Source of the DNA: an uncultured Mycolicibacterium sp.
GTDB lineage: Bacteria > Actinomycetota > Actinomycetes > Mycobacteriales > Mycobacteriaceae
Assembly (NCBI GenBank): GCA_945957405.1
Contig: CAMFLL010000033.1
Span: 1 to 35,162, forward strand
Length of the DNA stretch: 35,162 bases
Direction: 5' to 3'
The notes below the pieces were generated by a model, which did no database searches, was not told where the DNA came from, and worked only from the letters and a program-made list of their open reading frames with translations. The translations under genes and the position numbers were made by a program. Position 1 is the stretch's first letter. Every line of letters starts with the position of its first letter. Below are positions 16,250 to 25,489 of this stretch, one piece after another.

Positions 16250-17625
16250 CCAAGCCCGTGGATCTGGTGATTCGAAATGCCTTGCAGCTGAGCTGTTTCG
16301 ACGATGCGGGCAGCGAGCTCGCCGGCGGCTGGCTGGCCGCCGACGGCGGCGTGATCGTCGGGATCGGTGACCGGGACACCGCCGCACCCCAGGCCCGCAC
16401 CGTGGTGGACGCCCGCGGCTGCCTGGTGTTGCCGGGGCTGGTGAACGCCCACCAGCACCTCTATCAGAACCTGACGCGCTGTTACTCGGCCGGCGCCGCG
16501 GTCGACAACCTCACCGACTGGTTCTGGACGTATTTCACCGCGTGGGGCCGGTTGGACGCCGAGGCCGTCACCGCATCCACCACCGTGGGGCTGGCCGAGC
16601 TGGCACTCAGCGGCTGCACCACCAGTGCCGACCATCTCTACGTGCATCCCGAGCCACAGCTGATCGACGCGCAGATCGAGGCCGCTGCCCAAGTGGGGGT
16701 GCGCTTCCACCCGGTGCGCGGGTCGATGACCCTGGGGGAGGCCGATGGCGCGATCTGCCCGCCCGCGCTGGTCGAGGACATCGACGATGTGCTCGACGAC
16801 ACCCGACGGCTCGTCGAGCAGTATCACGATCCCGGTCCGGCCTCGATGGTGCGTGTCGGCGTCGGCCCCAGCACGCTGATGAGTTCGTCGGCCACCGCCA
16901 TGCGCGAATCCGCGGCGTTCGCAGAATCATTCGACCTCCGGCTGCACAGTCACGTCGCCGACGACCCGGACGAGGAGGCATTCGTCGGCGCCAGATACGG
17001 CCGCCGGCCGCTGGACGTCTACGCCGACCTCGGCTGGCTCGGCGAGCGCACCTGGTTCGCCCATGTCATCTATCCGAACAACCGTGAAATCGCCGAACTC
17101 GCACGCACCGGCGTGTCCGTGGCGCACTGCCCGAGCATGACGATGATCGACGGCGGCCTGCCGGGTGGCCCGCCACCCATCCGCGCCATGCTCGATGCCG
17201 GCGTGAACGTCAGCATCGGCTGTGACGGTGCGACGGCCGCCGACCACCAGTCGCTGTGGCTCGAGACCAAGATGGCGATGCTGCTCAGCAGGCAGCGGGA
17301 GGGGCGCGCCGCCGCGATGAGCGCGCGCGATGCCCTGTGGATGGCCACCCGCGGCGGTGCCACCGCCCTGGGCCGTGCGGGGGAGATCGGCCAGCTGACG
17401 CCTGGCGCCAATGCCGATGTGTCGGTGTGGCGGATGGACACCCTGCCGTATGCCGGCGTGCTCGACGATCCGGTCACCGCGCTGATGCAGTGCGGGCCGG
17501 CGTGGGCGTGGCACACCATTGTCGGTGGCCGGTTTGTGGTCCGCGACGGCCGGCCGGTGACCATCGACGTCCCACGCGAACTCGAACGGCACCGCCGCGC
17601 CGCCGAGCGGTTACAGCGGGGCTGA
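16246..17625 (+). CDS. Amidohydrolase of the 8-oxoguanine deaminase / TrzA class
   Basis: A 459-residue amidohydrolase. The N-terminal strand domain (VDLVIRNALQLSCFDD) and C-terminal ADVSVWRMD...VVGGRFVV return strand bracket a TIM barrel. Metal ligands are H69 and H71 (NAHQHLYQNLTR), H236 (HSHVADD), H273 (FAHV) and D327 (GCDG). NAHQHLYQNLTR and SGCTTSADHLYVHP closely resemble bacterial 8-oxoguanine deaminases. The HxAE motif, whose Glu normally protonates the ring, here reads HVAD (D239), so a different substrate or leaving group is likely. It is cytoplasmic. The start ATG 16246 overlaps the MFS stop (ATGA). It is convergent with embB, with a long hairpin between. Together with the CodA-like enzyme and the importer it suggests stepwise hydrolysis of an N-heterocycle. 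Confidence 0.85.
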   Translation: MTKPVDLVIRNALQLSCFDDAGSELAGGWLAADGGVIVGIGDRDTAAPQARTVVDARGCLVLPGLVNAHQHLYQNLTRCYSAGAAVDNLTDWFWTYFTAWGRLDAEAVTASTTVGLAELALSGCTTSADHLYVHPEPQLIDAQIEAAAQVGVRFHPVRGSMTLGEADGAICPPALVEDIDDVLDDTRRLVEQYHDPGPASMVRVGVGPSTLMSSSATAMRESAAFAESFDLRLHSHVADDPDEEAFVGARYGRRPLDVYADLGWLGERTWFAHVIYPNNREIAELARTGVSVAHCPSMTMIDGGLPGGPPPIRAMLDAGVNVSIGCDGATAADHQSLWLETKMAMLLSRQREGRAAAMSARDALWMATRGGATALGRAGEIGQLTPGANADVSVWRMDTLPYAGVLDDPVTALMQCGPAWAWHTIVGGRFVVRDGRPVTIDVPRELERHRRAAERLQRG

Positions 17626-17630
17626 CCGCA

Positions 17631-17693
17631 CGCCGAGATCGACGACAGGGCTGTGAAACCCGGCCGGCAGCAGCCTTCTCGTCGATCTCGGCG
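17631..17693. terminator. Long hairpin between amidohydrolase and embB
   Basis: A perfect 15-base inverted repeat CGCCGAGATCGACGA (17631-17645) / TCGTCGATCTCGGCG (17679-17693). Inside it, after 3-base mismatches on both sides, lies a second 5-base stem GGCTG (17649-17653) / CAGCC (17671-17675) closing a 17-base loop. It occupies the junction of two converging genes, six bases after the amidohydrolase stop, and would fold on either strand, so a bidirectional terminator is the best reading. No U-tract follows. The CGCCGAGATCGACG core feels like a common mycobacterial intergenic element, which I cannot test here. Confidence 0.65.
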
Positions 17694-17700
17694 CACACGG

Positions 17701-17725
17701 CGACTCGACTCGACTCGAGCCGACT
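17701..17725. repeat. Pentanucleotide tandem repeat (CGACT) at embB 3' end
   Basis: Three perfect CGACT units (17701-17715) are followed by one degenerate unit CGAGC and one more CGACT (17721-17725). The last unit runs into the stop codon of embB (TAG on the minus strand, 17724-17726). A slippage event would mainly alter the 3' untranslated region. Confidence 0.6.
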
Positions 17726-20700
17726 ACGGCTTGATCCGGATCTGCCCCGGCTTCCACAGCCCCGAGCGTGTCGCGGTCCCCAGCTCGATCTGCGCGGGCT
17801 GCGCATCGACGATGGTGTCGAACTTGCGTAGTGAACCCCAGTCCTGGCCCCAGTCGCGGGACAGGTAGGTGGCCATCACGTGCGCGCGCAACAGCAGGTC
17901 GCTGATCCCGAGCAGGCCGCCGTTCATGCCGTCCTGCCAGGTGTCGGTGCTCTGCAGCTTCGCGTAGTAGTCCGGGGTGATCCTGAACCGGGGGATCTCG
18001 GTGACGCCGTTGGCGTGCAGCATCGGGTGCTGGCACGGGAACACCAGGCCCACCGCCCAGTCCATCATGACCGGCTGCTCCGAGCCCACGTACTCCTGCA
18101 CCGAGCGCAGCTCGGGTACACGCGGCGGCGTCACGGCCACCCAGTCACCCTGTGTCAGCGACCGATCGTCGGCCACGACCCGGACGAACTGGGCATCGGC
18201 AGGCATGTCGGAGCGCGCATACCGCAGGTTCCGCCACGACGGCGTGATCCCGACGTCGTAGGGGGTCAGCCGGCCCGCGGGAACGGGTGCGCCGTCGGGG
18301 CCCGGACGCGCGTATTCCAGTTCGACGGGTTGGCCCTCGGTGCGCCCGTCGGCGACGCTGTCACCGGTGATGGTGCCCGCCGCGGTCACCACCACCAACG
18401 GGTGCGCGTCATCGGGTTCGGGCAGCCGGTACCACGCCGAGGACAGCGTGCTCTGCTGCTGCGGCCCGTCGGAGTAGCTGCCGGCCACCGGGACCTTCGT
18501 GGGGTCGAGGCCGTACGGCAACGGCACCGTCGAACCGTTGACGCCCGGCGTGCTCAGCTTGACCGGCTGGTCCCAGTCGTAGTCCGTGCCCGGTTTCGGA
18601 TTGTTGAGCCGAATCGATTCGGCGACAATGCGATCCGGTATGCCGTTGGGCGTGAATCCGACCGGCTTCTCGCCGCCGAGGGGGCCGAGCGGGCCGTAGT
18701 CACCAGGCAGCGGGGTGAGGAACCCGTCGTTGGTGTCGGGTTCGACCAGCACGTCGTCGGCCATGCCGCACCCACCGGCGAACGCCCGCAGGTTGGCCCA
18801 GGCGTTGGAGTAGGTGGGGTATTGACGCACGGCGCCGATCGCCATCGATGCCACGAACGCCACCACCATGAAGGCCGCCGCGAACGAGATGGGCGCCGCG
18901 GTCAGCCAGCGCACGGCGCGGGTGTCGCCGGCATCACGCGGCGCGAAATGCAGATACAACGCATAGAGCGCCGCTGCCGCGAACAAGATGAAGAAGATCG
19001 TGCTGACGGTGAGGCCACCGATGGCGGGCACGTCGTTGTTGAACGGCACGCCGAAGGTCGAGACGTACCACCAGCCGTTGGTCGAGGCCCAGCACAACGC
19101 CAGCAGGAACAGCACGGCGGCCAGGAACGTCATCCGGTTGCGCGCCCAGCGCAGCACCGGGGGACCCACCAGTACGGTGGCCAGCGCCGCCATCGCGGCG
19201 CCCACGGCGGCGAACAACCCGAAATGGTGCACCCACTTGGTGGGGGTGAACATCAAGCAGAACATGGTGGCGAAGATGATGCCCATCAGGCGCCAGGCCG
19301 GTCCGCGCGCGACGCCGGGAACTCGCTTGCGGCGCAACATGATGAACATCGCCGCGAACAGCGACAGCGCGGTGATGAAGAAGCCGAACCGGCGCGAGAT
19401 CGAACCGTCGACGGTCTGCAGGATCAGATAGTAGTACCGGAGGTTCTCGGTGTACCACTCCTGGCTCGGACCGATCGCCGTGCGAATCCTGGTGGCTTCC
19501 AACACCGTTGCCAGGGTCTGGTCGGCGAACACCACGGTCAGCACCACGGTGCCGGCCGCCAGCAGCGGAGCCAGCAGCGGCCACAGACCCACAACTTTCC
19601 TGCGCCGCACCAGGATCCGAAGGATGGGGCGACCGCCGGCGAGCAGCGCGGCGACCGCGATGAGCCCGGTGGGCTGGATACCCAAGGTGAACGCGGCGCT
19701 GACGATCGCCAGGGCCGCCGGTGTCAACCGACCGGAGATCACGGCGCGTTCGATCAGCACGTAGGTGATCAGTGCACCGGTGGCGATCTGGCCCTCGGGG
19801 CGCAGGCCGTTGTTGAACGGCATCCAGGCGGCCAGCAGCACCATTCCCGCGGCCCACAGCGCGGCGCGGTTCTCGACGACCGCGGGTCCAAGTCGTGGCA
19901 GCACTTCCCGCGACAGCAGCAGCCAGCACACCAGCGCGCAGATCAGGTCGGGCAGGCGGATCCAGATGCTGGCATCGCTGACGTGGGTCATCAACGCCAG
20001 CACGTTGTAGTACCACCCGAACGGATCCTCCGGGCTGCCGAACCAGCGGAAGTAGTTCGACATGTAGCCCGCCTGATCGGCCACCCGGGCCATGGCGAGG
20101 ATGTAACCGTCGTCGGAGGAGTTGGCGCCCGCGACGTACCAGAACAGGAATCCGAGGACCACCGCGACGTCGACGATGGTGAGCGTGCGCCAGCGCTGCG
20201 GGATCAACCGGTGCATCCGCCGGCCGTCGAGCCGGTCCAGCCGCCACAACGCCAGCAGCGCAACGACGGTCGAGGCGACGCCGAGCAGGATCGCGGCGAG
20301 TTTCAGGAGCGTCGGTTTGGTGGTGAACCGGGTGTCGATGGTCGCCGACACCGACATCGCGGGCGGCGCGGGTCCGGTCAGGTCGGTGAAGACACCGACG
20401 ATCGCCGGACGCAGGTTGGGATCGGGGAAGCCGGTGCGCTGCGGGGTGCCGTCGGTCTTGTTGAGGCCGACGAACGTCGCGTACGTGCCGTCACTGGACG
20501 ACGTGATGTCGATGCGCTGGCATTGCGGGCTCAACACCCGCTCGCGTGCCACCGACGCCACCACGACGTTGCGCACGATCACATCGACACGCTGCGCGGT
20601 GGCGTTGACGAGCATGGCGTTGAGCGCGGCCTGCTTGCCGTCGGCCGGGGCGGTGCCGAACACCAGGCCACCCGACGGCGGTAGTGACCGGATCGCCGAA

Positions 20701-20954
20701 CACGGGATGCTCGCCGTCAGGGACACCGGCGCCTGCGAGATCAGGGGTGCGGTGACGTTGCTGAACTGACCGCCCTGCGGCCAGTTCAGCGTGGCCGTGG
20801 TCTGCACCACCGGCAGCAGAGGGGTGGCAACGGACAACACGAAGCCCACCAGGCCGGCGATCATCGCCACCCAGCGCGCGATGGTCACGTCGCCGGACCT
20901 CGCGGCCCATGGGACCGCCGTCTTGTCGACCGGTGCGCTCATCTGCTCCCTCAT
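17724..20954 (-). CDS. embB: Arabinosyltransferase EmbB
   Basis: A 1076-residue membrane arabinosyltransferase (GT53), which with EmbA extends the arabinan of arabinogalactan using decaprenyl-phosphoryl-arabinose outside the membrane; ethambutol target. The N-terminal helix ([20 protein letters not shown]) is followed by a periplasmic jellyroll domain, then multiple helices. The catalytic D281-D282 lies in NSSDDGYI. The C-terminal carbohydrate-binding half includes [20 protein letters not shown] and [12 protein letters not shown]. It resembles M. tuberculosis EmbB more than EmbA or Emb[20 protein letters not shown] and [18 protein letters not shown] are EmbB blocks. Met288 (codon 20091-20093) corresponds to Met306 of M. 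tuberculosis, with Ile285 and Leu286 of the susceptible type. The start ATG 20954 overlaps the embA stop (ATGA); ATG 20942, with GGGAG just before it, is an alternative. Confidence 0.96.
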   Translation of the reverse strand: MREQMSAPVDKTAVPWAARSGDVTIARWVAMIAGLVGFVLSVATPLLPVVQTTATLNWPQGGQFSNVTAPLISQAPVSLTASIPCSAIRSLPPSGGLVFGTAPADGKQAALNAMLVNATAQRVDVIVRNVVVASVARERVLSPQCQRIDITSSSDGTYATFVGLNKTDGTPQRTGFPDPNLRPAIVGVFTDLTGPAPPAMSVSATIDTRFTTKPTLLKLAAILLGVASTVVALLALWRLDRLDGRRMHRLIPQRWRTLTIVDVAVVLGFLFWYVAGANSSDDGYILAMARVADQAGYMSNYFRWFGSPEDPFGWYYNVLALMTHVSDASIWIRLPDLICALVCWLLLSREVLPRLGPAVVENRAALWAAGMVLLAAWMPFNNGLRPEGQIATGALITYVLIERAVISGRLTPAALAIVSAAFTLGIQPTGLIAVAALLAGGRPILRILVRRRKVVGLWPLLAPLLAAGTVVLTVVFADQTLATVLEATRIRTAIGPSQEWYTENLRYYYLILQTVDGSISRRFGFFITALSLFAAMFIMLRRKRVPGVARGPAWRLMGIIFATMFCLMFTPTKWVHHFGLFAAVGAAMAALATVLVGPPVLRWARNRMTFLAAVLFLLALCWASTNGWWYVSTFGVPFNNDVPAIGGLTVSTIFFILFAAAALYALYLHFAPRDAGDTRAVRWLTAAPISFAAAFMVVAFVASMAIGAVRQYPTYSNAWANLRAFAGGCGMADDVLVEPDTNDGFLTPLPGDYGPLGPLGGEKPVGFTPNGIPDRIVAESIRLNNPKPGTDYDWDQPVKLSTPGVNGSTVPLPYGLDPTKVPVAGSYSDGPQQQSTLSSAWYRLPEPDDAHPLVVVTAAGTITGDSVADGRTEGQPVELEYARPGPDGAPVPAGRLTPYDVGITPSWRNLRYARSDMPADAQFVRVVADDRSLTQGDWVAVTPPRVPELRSVQEYVGSEQPVMMDWAVGLVFPCQHPMLHANGVTEIPRFRITPDYYAKLQSTDTWQDGMNGGLLGISDLLLRAHVMATYLSRDWGQDWGSLRKFDTIVDAQPAQIELGTATRSGLWKPGQIRIKP

Positions 20955-23900
20955 GGCAGCGCCCTGATCGGTCCGCTGCGATGCCACCCGAACACGCGGG
21001 TGACGCCCTGCTCGATCGCGGCTTCGGGGGCCACCGACGCGGGCACCACGCGGTCGAAGCGTTCGATCGAGCCCCAGTCGCGGTACCAGTCGTCGCGCAG
21101 GTAGGTCGGCACCGAGGAGGTACGCAGCAGTGCCTGGATGAACAGGAAGGGTCCGCCGCCCTGGGCGGACTGCCATTGGTTCGAGGACACCACCACCTGC
21201 TTGAAGTTGGGCAGGATCCGGTATTCGGGTAGTTCGGCCACACCAAGGTGTTCGGAGAACGGCCGCTGGCACGGGAAGTTGGCCGCGGTGGCGATGTCCA
21301 TCAGGACCGGCGTCTGGTCACCGAGGAACTGTTGGGCCGTCTGCAGGACGGGAACCCGCGGCGGCGTGAAACCGAACCACTGGTCGTCGGATAGGTTCGG
21401 GTCGTCGGCGACGATGCGCGCGACGTTGGCCTCGGGCGGCGCCCACGACAGCGGGAACCGCAGGTTGCGCCATGCTTTCTGCGGGACGACGTCGATGGGT
21501 TGCACCTCGCCGAGTGCACCAAAGGTGCCGTCGGGACGGCGGACACCCCACTGCAGTTTGAGTGACTGCCCGTAGTTGAACGCGCCTTCTTCGTCGTAGG
21601 ACCAGATGGCACCGGCGGCGGCGATCGTGACCAGCGGACGGTCCGGCGTGCGCGGCGGCAGTTCGTACCAGGCGGAGGTGGCCTTCGCGGCAAGGCGATT
21701 CTCCTTGAAGCTGCCCAACACCGGGGTGCGCTTCGGGTCGAGCCCGAACGGCAGGAAGACGCGCGATCCGTTGACACCCTCCGGGCCGTAACCGCCGCCG
21801 GTACCCGCCGAGTAACCGACGCCGACATTCGGCTTGTCCGATGGGGCAGGCGAATTGACGGTGCCCGGATTGCCGACCACCGGTTCGGCGGGCTCCAGGG
21901 TGTCGCTGATGCCGTTGGGGTCGAAGCCGATCGGGTTCTCGCCGCCGAGCGGGCCGTACTGCCCGAACTGCTGTCCCGCGGCCGGTTGCAGCATGCCCGC
22001 GTTGGTATCCGGTTCGACCAGCACGTCGTCGGCCATCGCGCAGGCGTCGGCCCCGAGACCCGAACGCAGCGCCGCGACGTTGGCCTTGGCCGTGGTGTAA
22101 GCGGGGTACCGCTGGACGAAACCCTTGGCCATGGACGCGACCTCGAGCACCACCATGATCGTCGCGACGACGAGCAGCGGTGTCGACGACAGCGCCCGGT
22201 TGCGGCCTGTGTTCTTGACCTCGGTGTGCCCGGCGTAGTCCATCCGGAAGTGCAGCCAGCCGGCGATCAGACCGGTGACGATGGCCAGCGCCAGGAACAT
22301 CGACGTGACGGGGTGGCCGGCGAGCACAGGCTGTTTGTCGAACCACGGCGCGCCGTAGTTGCCGACGTAGAACCACCCGTTGATACCCGACGTCGCCCAC
22401 GCCAGGACGAACAGCAGCGCCGTGACGTACAGCGCGAGATTGCGTCGGCTGTGCAGACCGACCCGGGAGAACGCGAACGCCGTCACGGCACCGAGAGCGC
22501 CGGCCAGTCCGGCGAAGACGCCGAACTGGATGGCCCACTTGGTCGGGGTGAAGGTCAGCAGGAGCAGGCCGATGGCGGTGCTGCCGAGCAGCCGCCACAA
22601 CGGCCCGCTCGCCGCACCCGGCACCTGGCCGCGGCGCAACACGACGGTGAGCATGCCGAACAGGCACAACAACATCACCAGGACGGCGAAGCGCCGGGTC
22701 AATGATCCGTCGACGCTTTCCTCGACCGTGAGGAAGTAGTAGCGCAGGAAGTCCTGGTACCACGCGATGGTGGGGCCGACGACGTACTTGATGCGGGCCG
22801 ACTCGGCGACGGTGGCCAGCGTCTGATCGCGGAACACCACGATGAAGATCAGCGACAGCGCGGCCACCAGCGGAGCCAGTTGTGGCAGTAGACCGTCGGT
22901 GGCCCGGCGGCTGGTGACGACACGGCCGATCGCGCGGGCGCCGACCAGCAGCGGCGCCAAAGCGATCAGACCTTGCGGCGCGAGGGTGACGCTGAAGACC
23001 GCCACGACGATCGCCAGCGCGGCGGGCCACAGCCGCCGGGTGCCGATCGAGCTCTCCACCAGCGCCCATACCGCGAGCGCACCGAACGCGATCAGCGGTT
23101 CGGGTCGCAGGCCGTTGTTGAACGGCAGCCAGGCGGCCAGGAACACCGCACCTGCCGTCCACATCGTGATGCGGTTCCTGGCGAGCGCGCGACCCAGGCG
23201 CGGCAGCGCCCAACGACTCAGGATCAACCAGGTGGCGATGCCGGCGATCGTGGCGGGCAACCGCATCCACACGCCGGCGGTGCTGACTGCGGCCAGATGC
23301 GCGAGCACCGACTGGTACCAGTCGAACGGTGCTTCGGTGGCCCCGTAGTAACGGAAGTAGTTGGCGGAGTAGCCGGCCTCACCGGAGACCCGGGCGATGG
23401 TCAGGTTGTAGCCGTCGTCGGAGCTGATGGCGCCGATGACATGCCAGAGCAACAGCGTTCCGATCACTCCGACATCGGCGACCCAGGTCGCGATGCCGAC
23501 GCGGCACAGTCGCCGCCAGGCGTGGCGCACCCGTCGGCCGGCACGGCGGTCGAGCACGACGAGCGCGATGAAGGAGGCGATGACACAGGCCACGCCCAGC
23601 ACCATCACCGCGAGTTTGAGTGCCGTCGGCGACGTGATGAACCGGGTGTCGACGTCCACCCGCGCGGACAGTCCCGGTTGGGCTGGGACCTGCAATTCGG
23701 TGAAAATGCCTGCGACTTGGGGCTTTTTCTCGACCGGCAGGGTGCCCACACCGTCCGGGAGGCCGGTGAACTCGGCGCCGACGCCGCCGACGTTGGCCCA
23801 GATGTGCAGTGTGCTGCAGGCGCCGGACTGCACCGCGGCGCGAGGGGCGGCGACCGCGACGGTATCCCGGAACGCGACGAACACGGTGTCCGCCGTGGCG

Positions 23901-24214
23901 CGGACGAAAAGGCCGTTGCGACTGGCGTCGATACCTCCGGGCGGAGCGGTGGAGAACACCAGGCCGCCGGCAGCGGGCAGTGACGACACGGCACTGCAGG
24001 GGATCGAGACGTCGAGTGCCAACGGTGCGCCGGAGACCAGCGGCGCGGTGACATCAGAGACGGTGCTTTGGCTGCCGTTCGACGGCGGGGCTTGCGGCCA
24101 CAGGATCGTGGCGGTGGTCTGATTGACCGGCAAAAGGGGTGTGAGCCCGCAGAGCACGATGCCGACGACACCCGCGATCAGGGCGGTCAATCGGGCGATG
24201 CGGTGTGCGGGCAC
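20951..24214 (-). CDS. embA: Arabinosyltransferase EmbA
   Basis: A 1087-residue arabinosyltransferase (GT53), partner of EmbB in forming the branched terminal arabinan of arabinogalactan. It is EmbA by its [16 protein letters not shown] start, the [14 protein letters not shown] and [36 protein letters not shown] blocks and the end GPIRALP. The catalytic-type D266-D267 is in ISSDDGYN. About 15 membrane helices and a C-terminal carbohydrate-binding module are expected by family. The start is GTG 24214, directly behind a -10-like TACCAT. Unlike in M. tuberculosis, the gene upstream is not embC but alkB, 66 bases away on the same strand, so transcription may come both from its own promoter and by read-through from alkB. 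It is coupled to embB by a 4-base overlap. Confidence 0.96.
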   Translation of the reverse strand: MPAHRIARLTALIAGVVGIVLCGLTPLLPVNQTTATILWPQAPPSNGSQSTVSDVTAPLVSGAPLALDVSIPCSAVSSLPAAGGLVFSTAPPGGIDASRNGLFVRATADTVFVAFRDTVAVAAPRAAVQSGACSTLHIWANVGGVGAEFTGLPDGVGTLPVEKKPQVAGIFTELQVPAQPGLSARVDVDTRFITSPTALKLAVMVLGVACVIASFIALVVLDRRAGRRVRHAWRRLCRVGIATWVADVGVIGTLLLWHVIGAISSDDGYNLTIARVSGEAGYSANYFRYYGATEAPFDWYQSVLAHLAAVSTAGVWMRLPATIAGIATWLILSRWALPRLGRALARNRITMWTAGAVFLAAWLPFNNGLRPEPLIAFGALAVWALVESSIGTRRLWPAALAIVVAVFSVTLAPQGLIALAPLLVGARAIGRVVTSRRATDGLLPQLAPLVAALSLIFIVVFRDQTLATVAESARIKYVVGPTIAWYQDFLRYYFLTVEESVDGSLTRRFAVLVMLLCLFGMLTVVLRRGQVPGAASGPLWRLLGSTAIGLLLLTFTPTKWAIQFGVFAGLAGALGAVTAFAFSRVGLHSRRNLALYVTALLFVLAWATSGINGWFYVGNYGAPWFDKQPVLAGHPVTSMFLALAIVTGLIAGWLHFRMDYAGHTEVKNTGRNRALSSTPLLVVATIMVVLEVASMAKGFVQRYPAYTTAKANVAALRSGLGADACAMADDVLVEPDTNAGMLQPAAGQQFGQYGPLGGENPIGFDPNGISDTLEPAEPVVGNPGTVNSPAPSDKPNVGVGYSAGTGGGYGPEGVNGSRVFLPFGLDPKRTPVLGSFKENRLAAKATSAWYELPPRTPDRPLVTIAAAGAIWSYDEEGAFNYGQSLKLQWGVRRPDGTFGALGEVQPIDVVPQKAWRNLRFPLSWAPPEANVARIVADDPNLSDDQWFGFTPPRVPVLQTAQQFLGDQTPVLMDIATAANFPCQRPFSEHLGVAELPEYRILPNFKQVVVSSNQWQSAQGGGPFLFIQALLRTSSVPTYLRDDWYRDWGSIERFDRVVPASVAPEAAIEQGVTRVFGWHRSGPIRALP

Positions 24215-24261
24215 GAGGCTCGATGGTAGGCGACGGACATGGGCACCCCTGCGACGCAGGG
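24215..24261 (-). promoter_or_regulatory. embA proximal promoter with palindrome over the -35 region
   Basis: Relative to the embA GTG at 24214, TACCAT occupies -14 to -9 (24223-24228), which places the transcription start at or next to the start codon, i.e. a leaderless message. From established resistance genetics, ethambutol-resistant M. tuberculosis carry embA upstream changes at C-8, C-11, C-12 and C-16; the base here is C at all four positions, so this is very probably the homologous promoter. A perfect palindrome CCCTGCG-A-CGCAGGG (24247-24261) covers the expected -35 position and may be a regulator site. No ribosome binding site is evident. Confidence 0.6.
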
Positions 24262-24280
24262 CCGATACGGAGCTGTGAAG

Positions 24281-25489
24281 CTACGGCCGGCGGTCGGGAC
24301 CATGCGCCGCCAACTGGATGTCTCCGCCGTAGTGCTCGAGGACGCGGCGGTCCATGACGTGCCGCCACAGTGGCGGAATCAATGCCAGCAGGATCATGGT
24401 GGCGTACCCGGCGGGTAGTTGCGGGGCATCGGGATGGGCCCGCAGCGTCTGGTACCGGCGGGTGGGGTTGGCGTGGTGGTCGGAATGCCGCTGGAGCTGG
24501 AAAAGGCACGCGTTGGCGACGATGCTGTCGCTGTTCCAACTGTGCTGCGGCCCAACCCGCTCGTAGCGCCCGGTCGGCAGTTTCCGGCGACGCAGCCCGT
24601 AGTGCTCGAGATAGTTGACCGCCTCCAGGAGGCAGAAGCCGAGCACCGCCTGGCCCGCCAGCCACGGCAACACCACTGGGCCGAACCACACCGCCAGCAC
24701 TGTGATCAACGCCGCACTCATCAGCCAGGCGTTGAGCACGTTGTTGCGCAGGCCAAACCGGTGGTGGCCACGGCGGGCCAACCGGGCCGACTCGGTCGTC
24801 CATGCCGAGCGCACGGCACCCAGGACCGAGCGGGGGATGAAGTGGTACAGGCTCTCCCCGTACCTGGAGCTCGCCGGGTCTTCGACCGTGGCGACGCGGA
24901 TGTGGTGGCCGCGGTTGTGTTCGACGAAGAAGTGGCCATAGCAGGTCTGGGCCAGCGCGATCTTGCTCAGGAGGCGCTCGCTGCGTTCGCGCTGATGCCC
25001 GAGTTCGTGGGCGGCGTTGATCGCGATACCGCCGACGATGCCGACGGTGACCATCAGGCCGAACTTGTCGACGAAGGTCATCGTGGTCCATCCACCGCCG
25101 CTCCACAGCCAGCATGCCAGGGCCAGTGAGAGGTATTGCAGAGGCAGGTAGAGGTAGATGACCCAGCGGTAGAAGCGGTCGTCGGCGACACGGGCCAGCG
25201 CCTCGTCGGATGGGCGTTTCGAGTCGGCGCCGACGAGGCGGTCGAGGACGGGAACCACCCCGAAAGCCAGGATCGGACCGAACCACCAGAAGACCGCGCT
25301 CCCCGTCAGGTGTGCGCCGAGGAAGGCCTCGAACACCAGCGCGGCCACCGCCGATCCGCACAGCCAGCGGTAGCGCTTCGCGCGCGGCCCGCCGCGACGG
25401 TTACCAGCTAAGGGCAGACGTATTTGCCTGCGCGACGGTATGTCGGCAGGTTCGCCCGACGACCGTGTGTCTTGCAGATCTGACAGCAT
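24281..25489 (-). CDS. alkB: Alkane 1-monooxygenase AlkB
   Basis: A 402-residue integral-membrane di-iron hydroxylase that oxidises n-alkanes to 1-alkanols at the cytoplasmic membrane. All family His motifs are present: HELGH (161-165), EHNRGHH (190-196), the NYLEHYGL signature (292-299, H296) and LQRHSDHH (332-339). Several hydrophobic segments precede and separate them. The usual length is about 400 residues. AlkB needs rubredoxin and rubredoxin reductase, but no rubredoxin gene is adjacent, so electron partners must be encoded elsewhere. ATG 25489 has AAGGTG at 25495-25500. It lies between embC and embA, divergent from a cholesterol oxidase gene and 66 bases upstream of embA. This placement is not the order known from M. 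tuberculosis. Confidence 0.95.
   Translation of the reverse strand: MLSDLQDTRSSGEPADIPSRRQIRLPLAGNRRGGPRAKRYRWLCGSAVAALVFEAFLGAHLTGSAVFWWFGPILAFGVVPVLDRLVGADSKRPSDEALARVADDRFYRWVIYLYLPLQYLSLALACWLWSGGGWTTMTFVDKFGLMVTVGIVGGIAINAAHELGHQRERSERLLSKIALAQTCYGHFFVEHNRGHHIRVATVEDPASSRYGESLYHFIPRSVLGAVRSAWTTESARLARRGHHRFGLRNNVLNAWLMSAALITVLAVWFGPVVLPWLAGQAVLGFCLLEAVNYLEHYGLRRRKLPTGRYERVGPQHSWNSDSIVANACLFQLQRHSDHHANPTRRYQTLRAHPDAPQLPAGYATMILLALIPPLWRHVMDRRVLEHYGGDIQLAAHGPDRRP

Noticed and set aside
17880..20684. A 934-codon open frame on the + strand opposite embB
   Set aside because: It is exactly antisense to embB and embA start sequence, Arg/Gly/His/Gln-rich with no domain, and arises from third-position GC bias; the minus-strand protein is a textbook EmbB.
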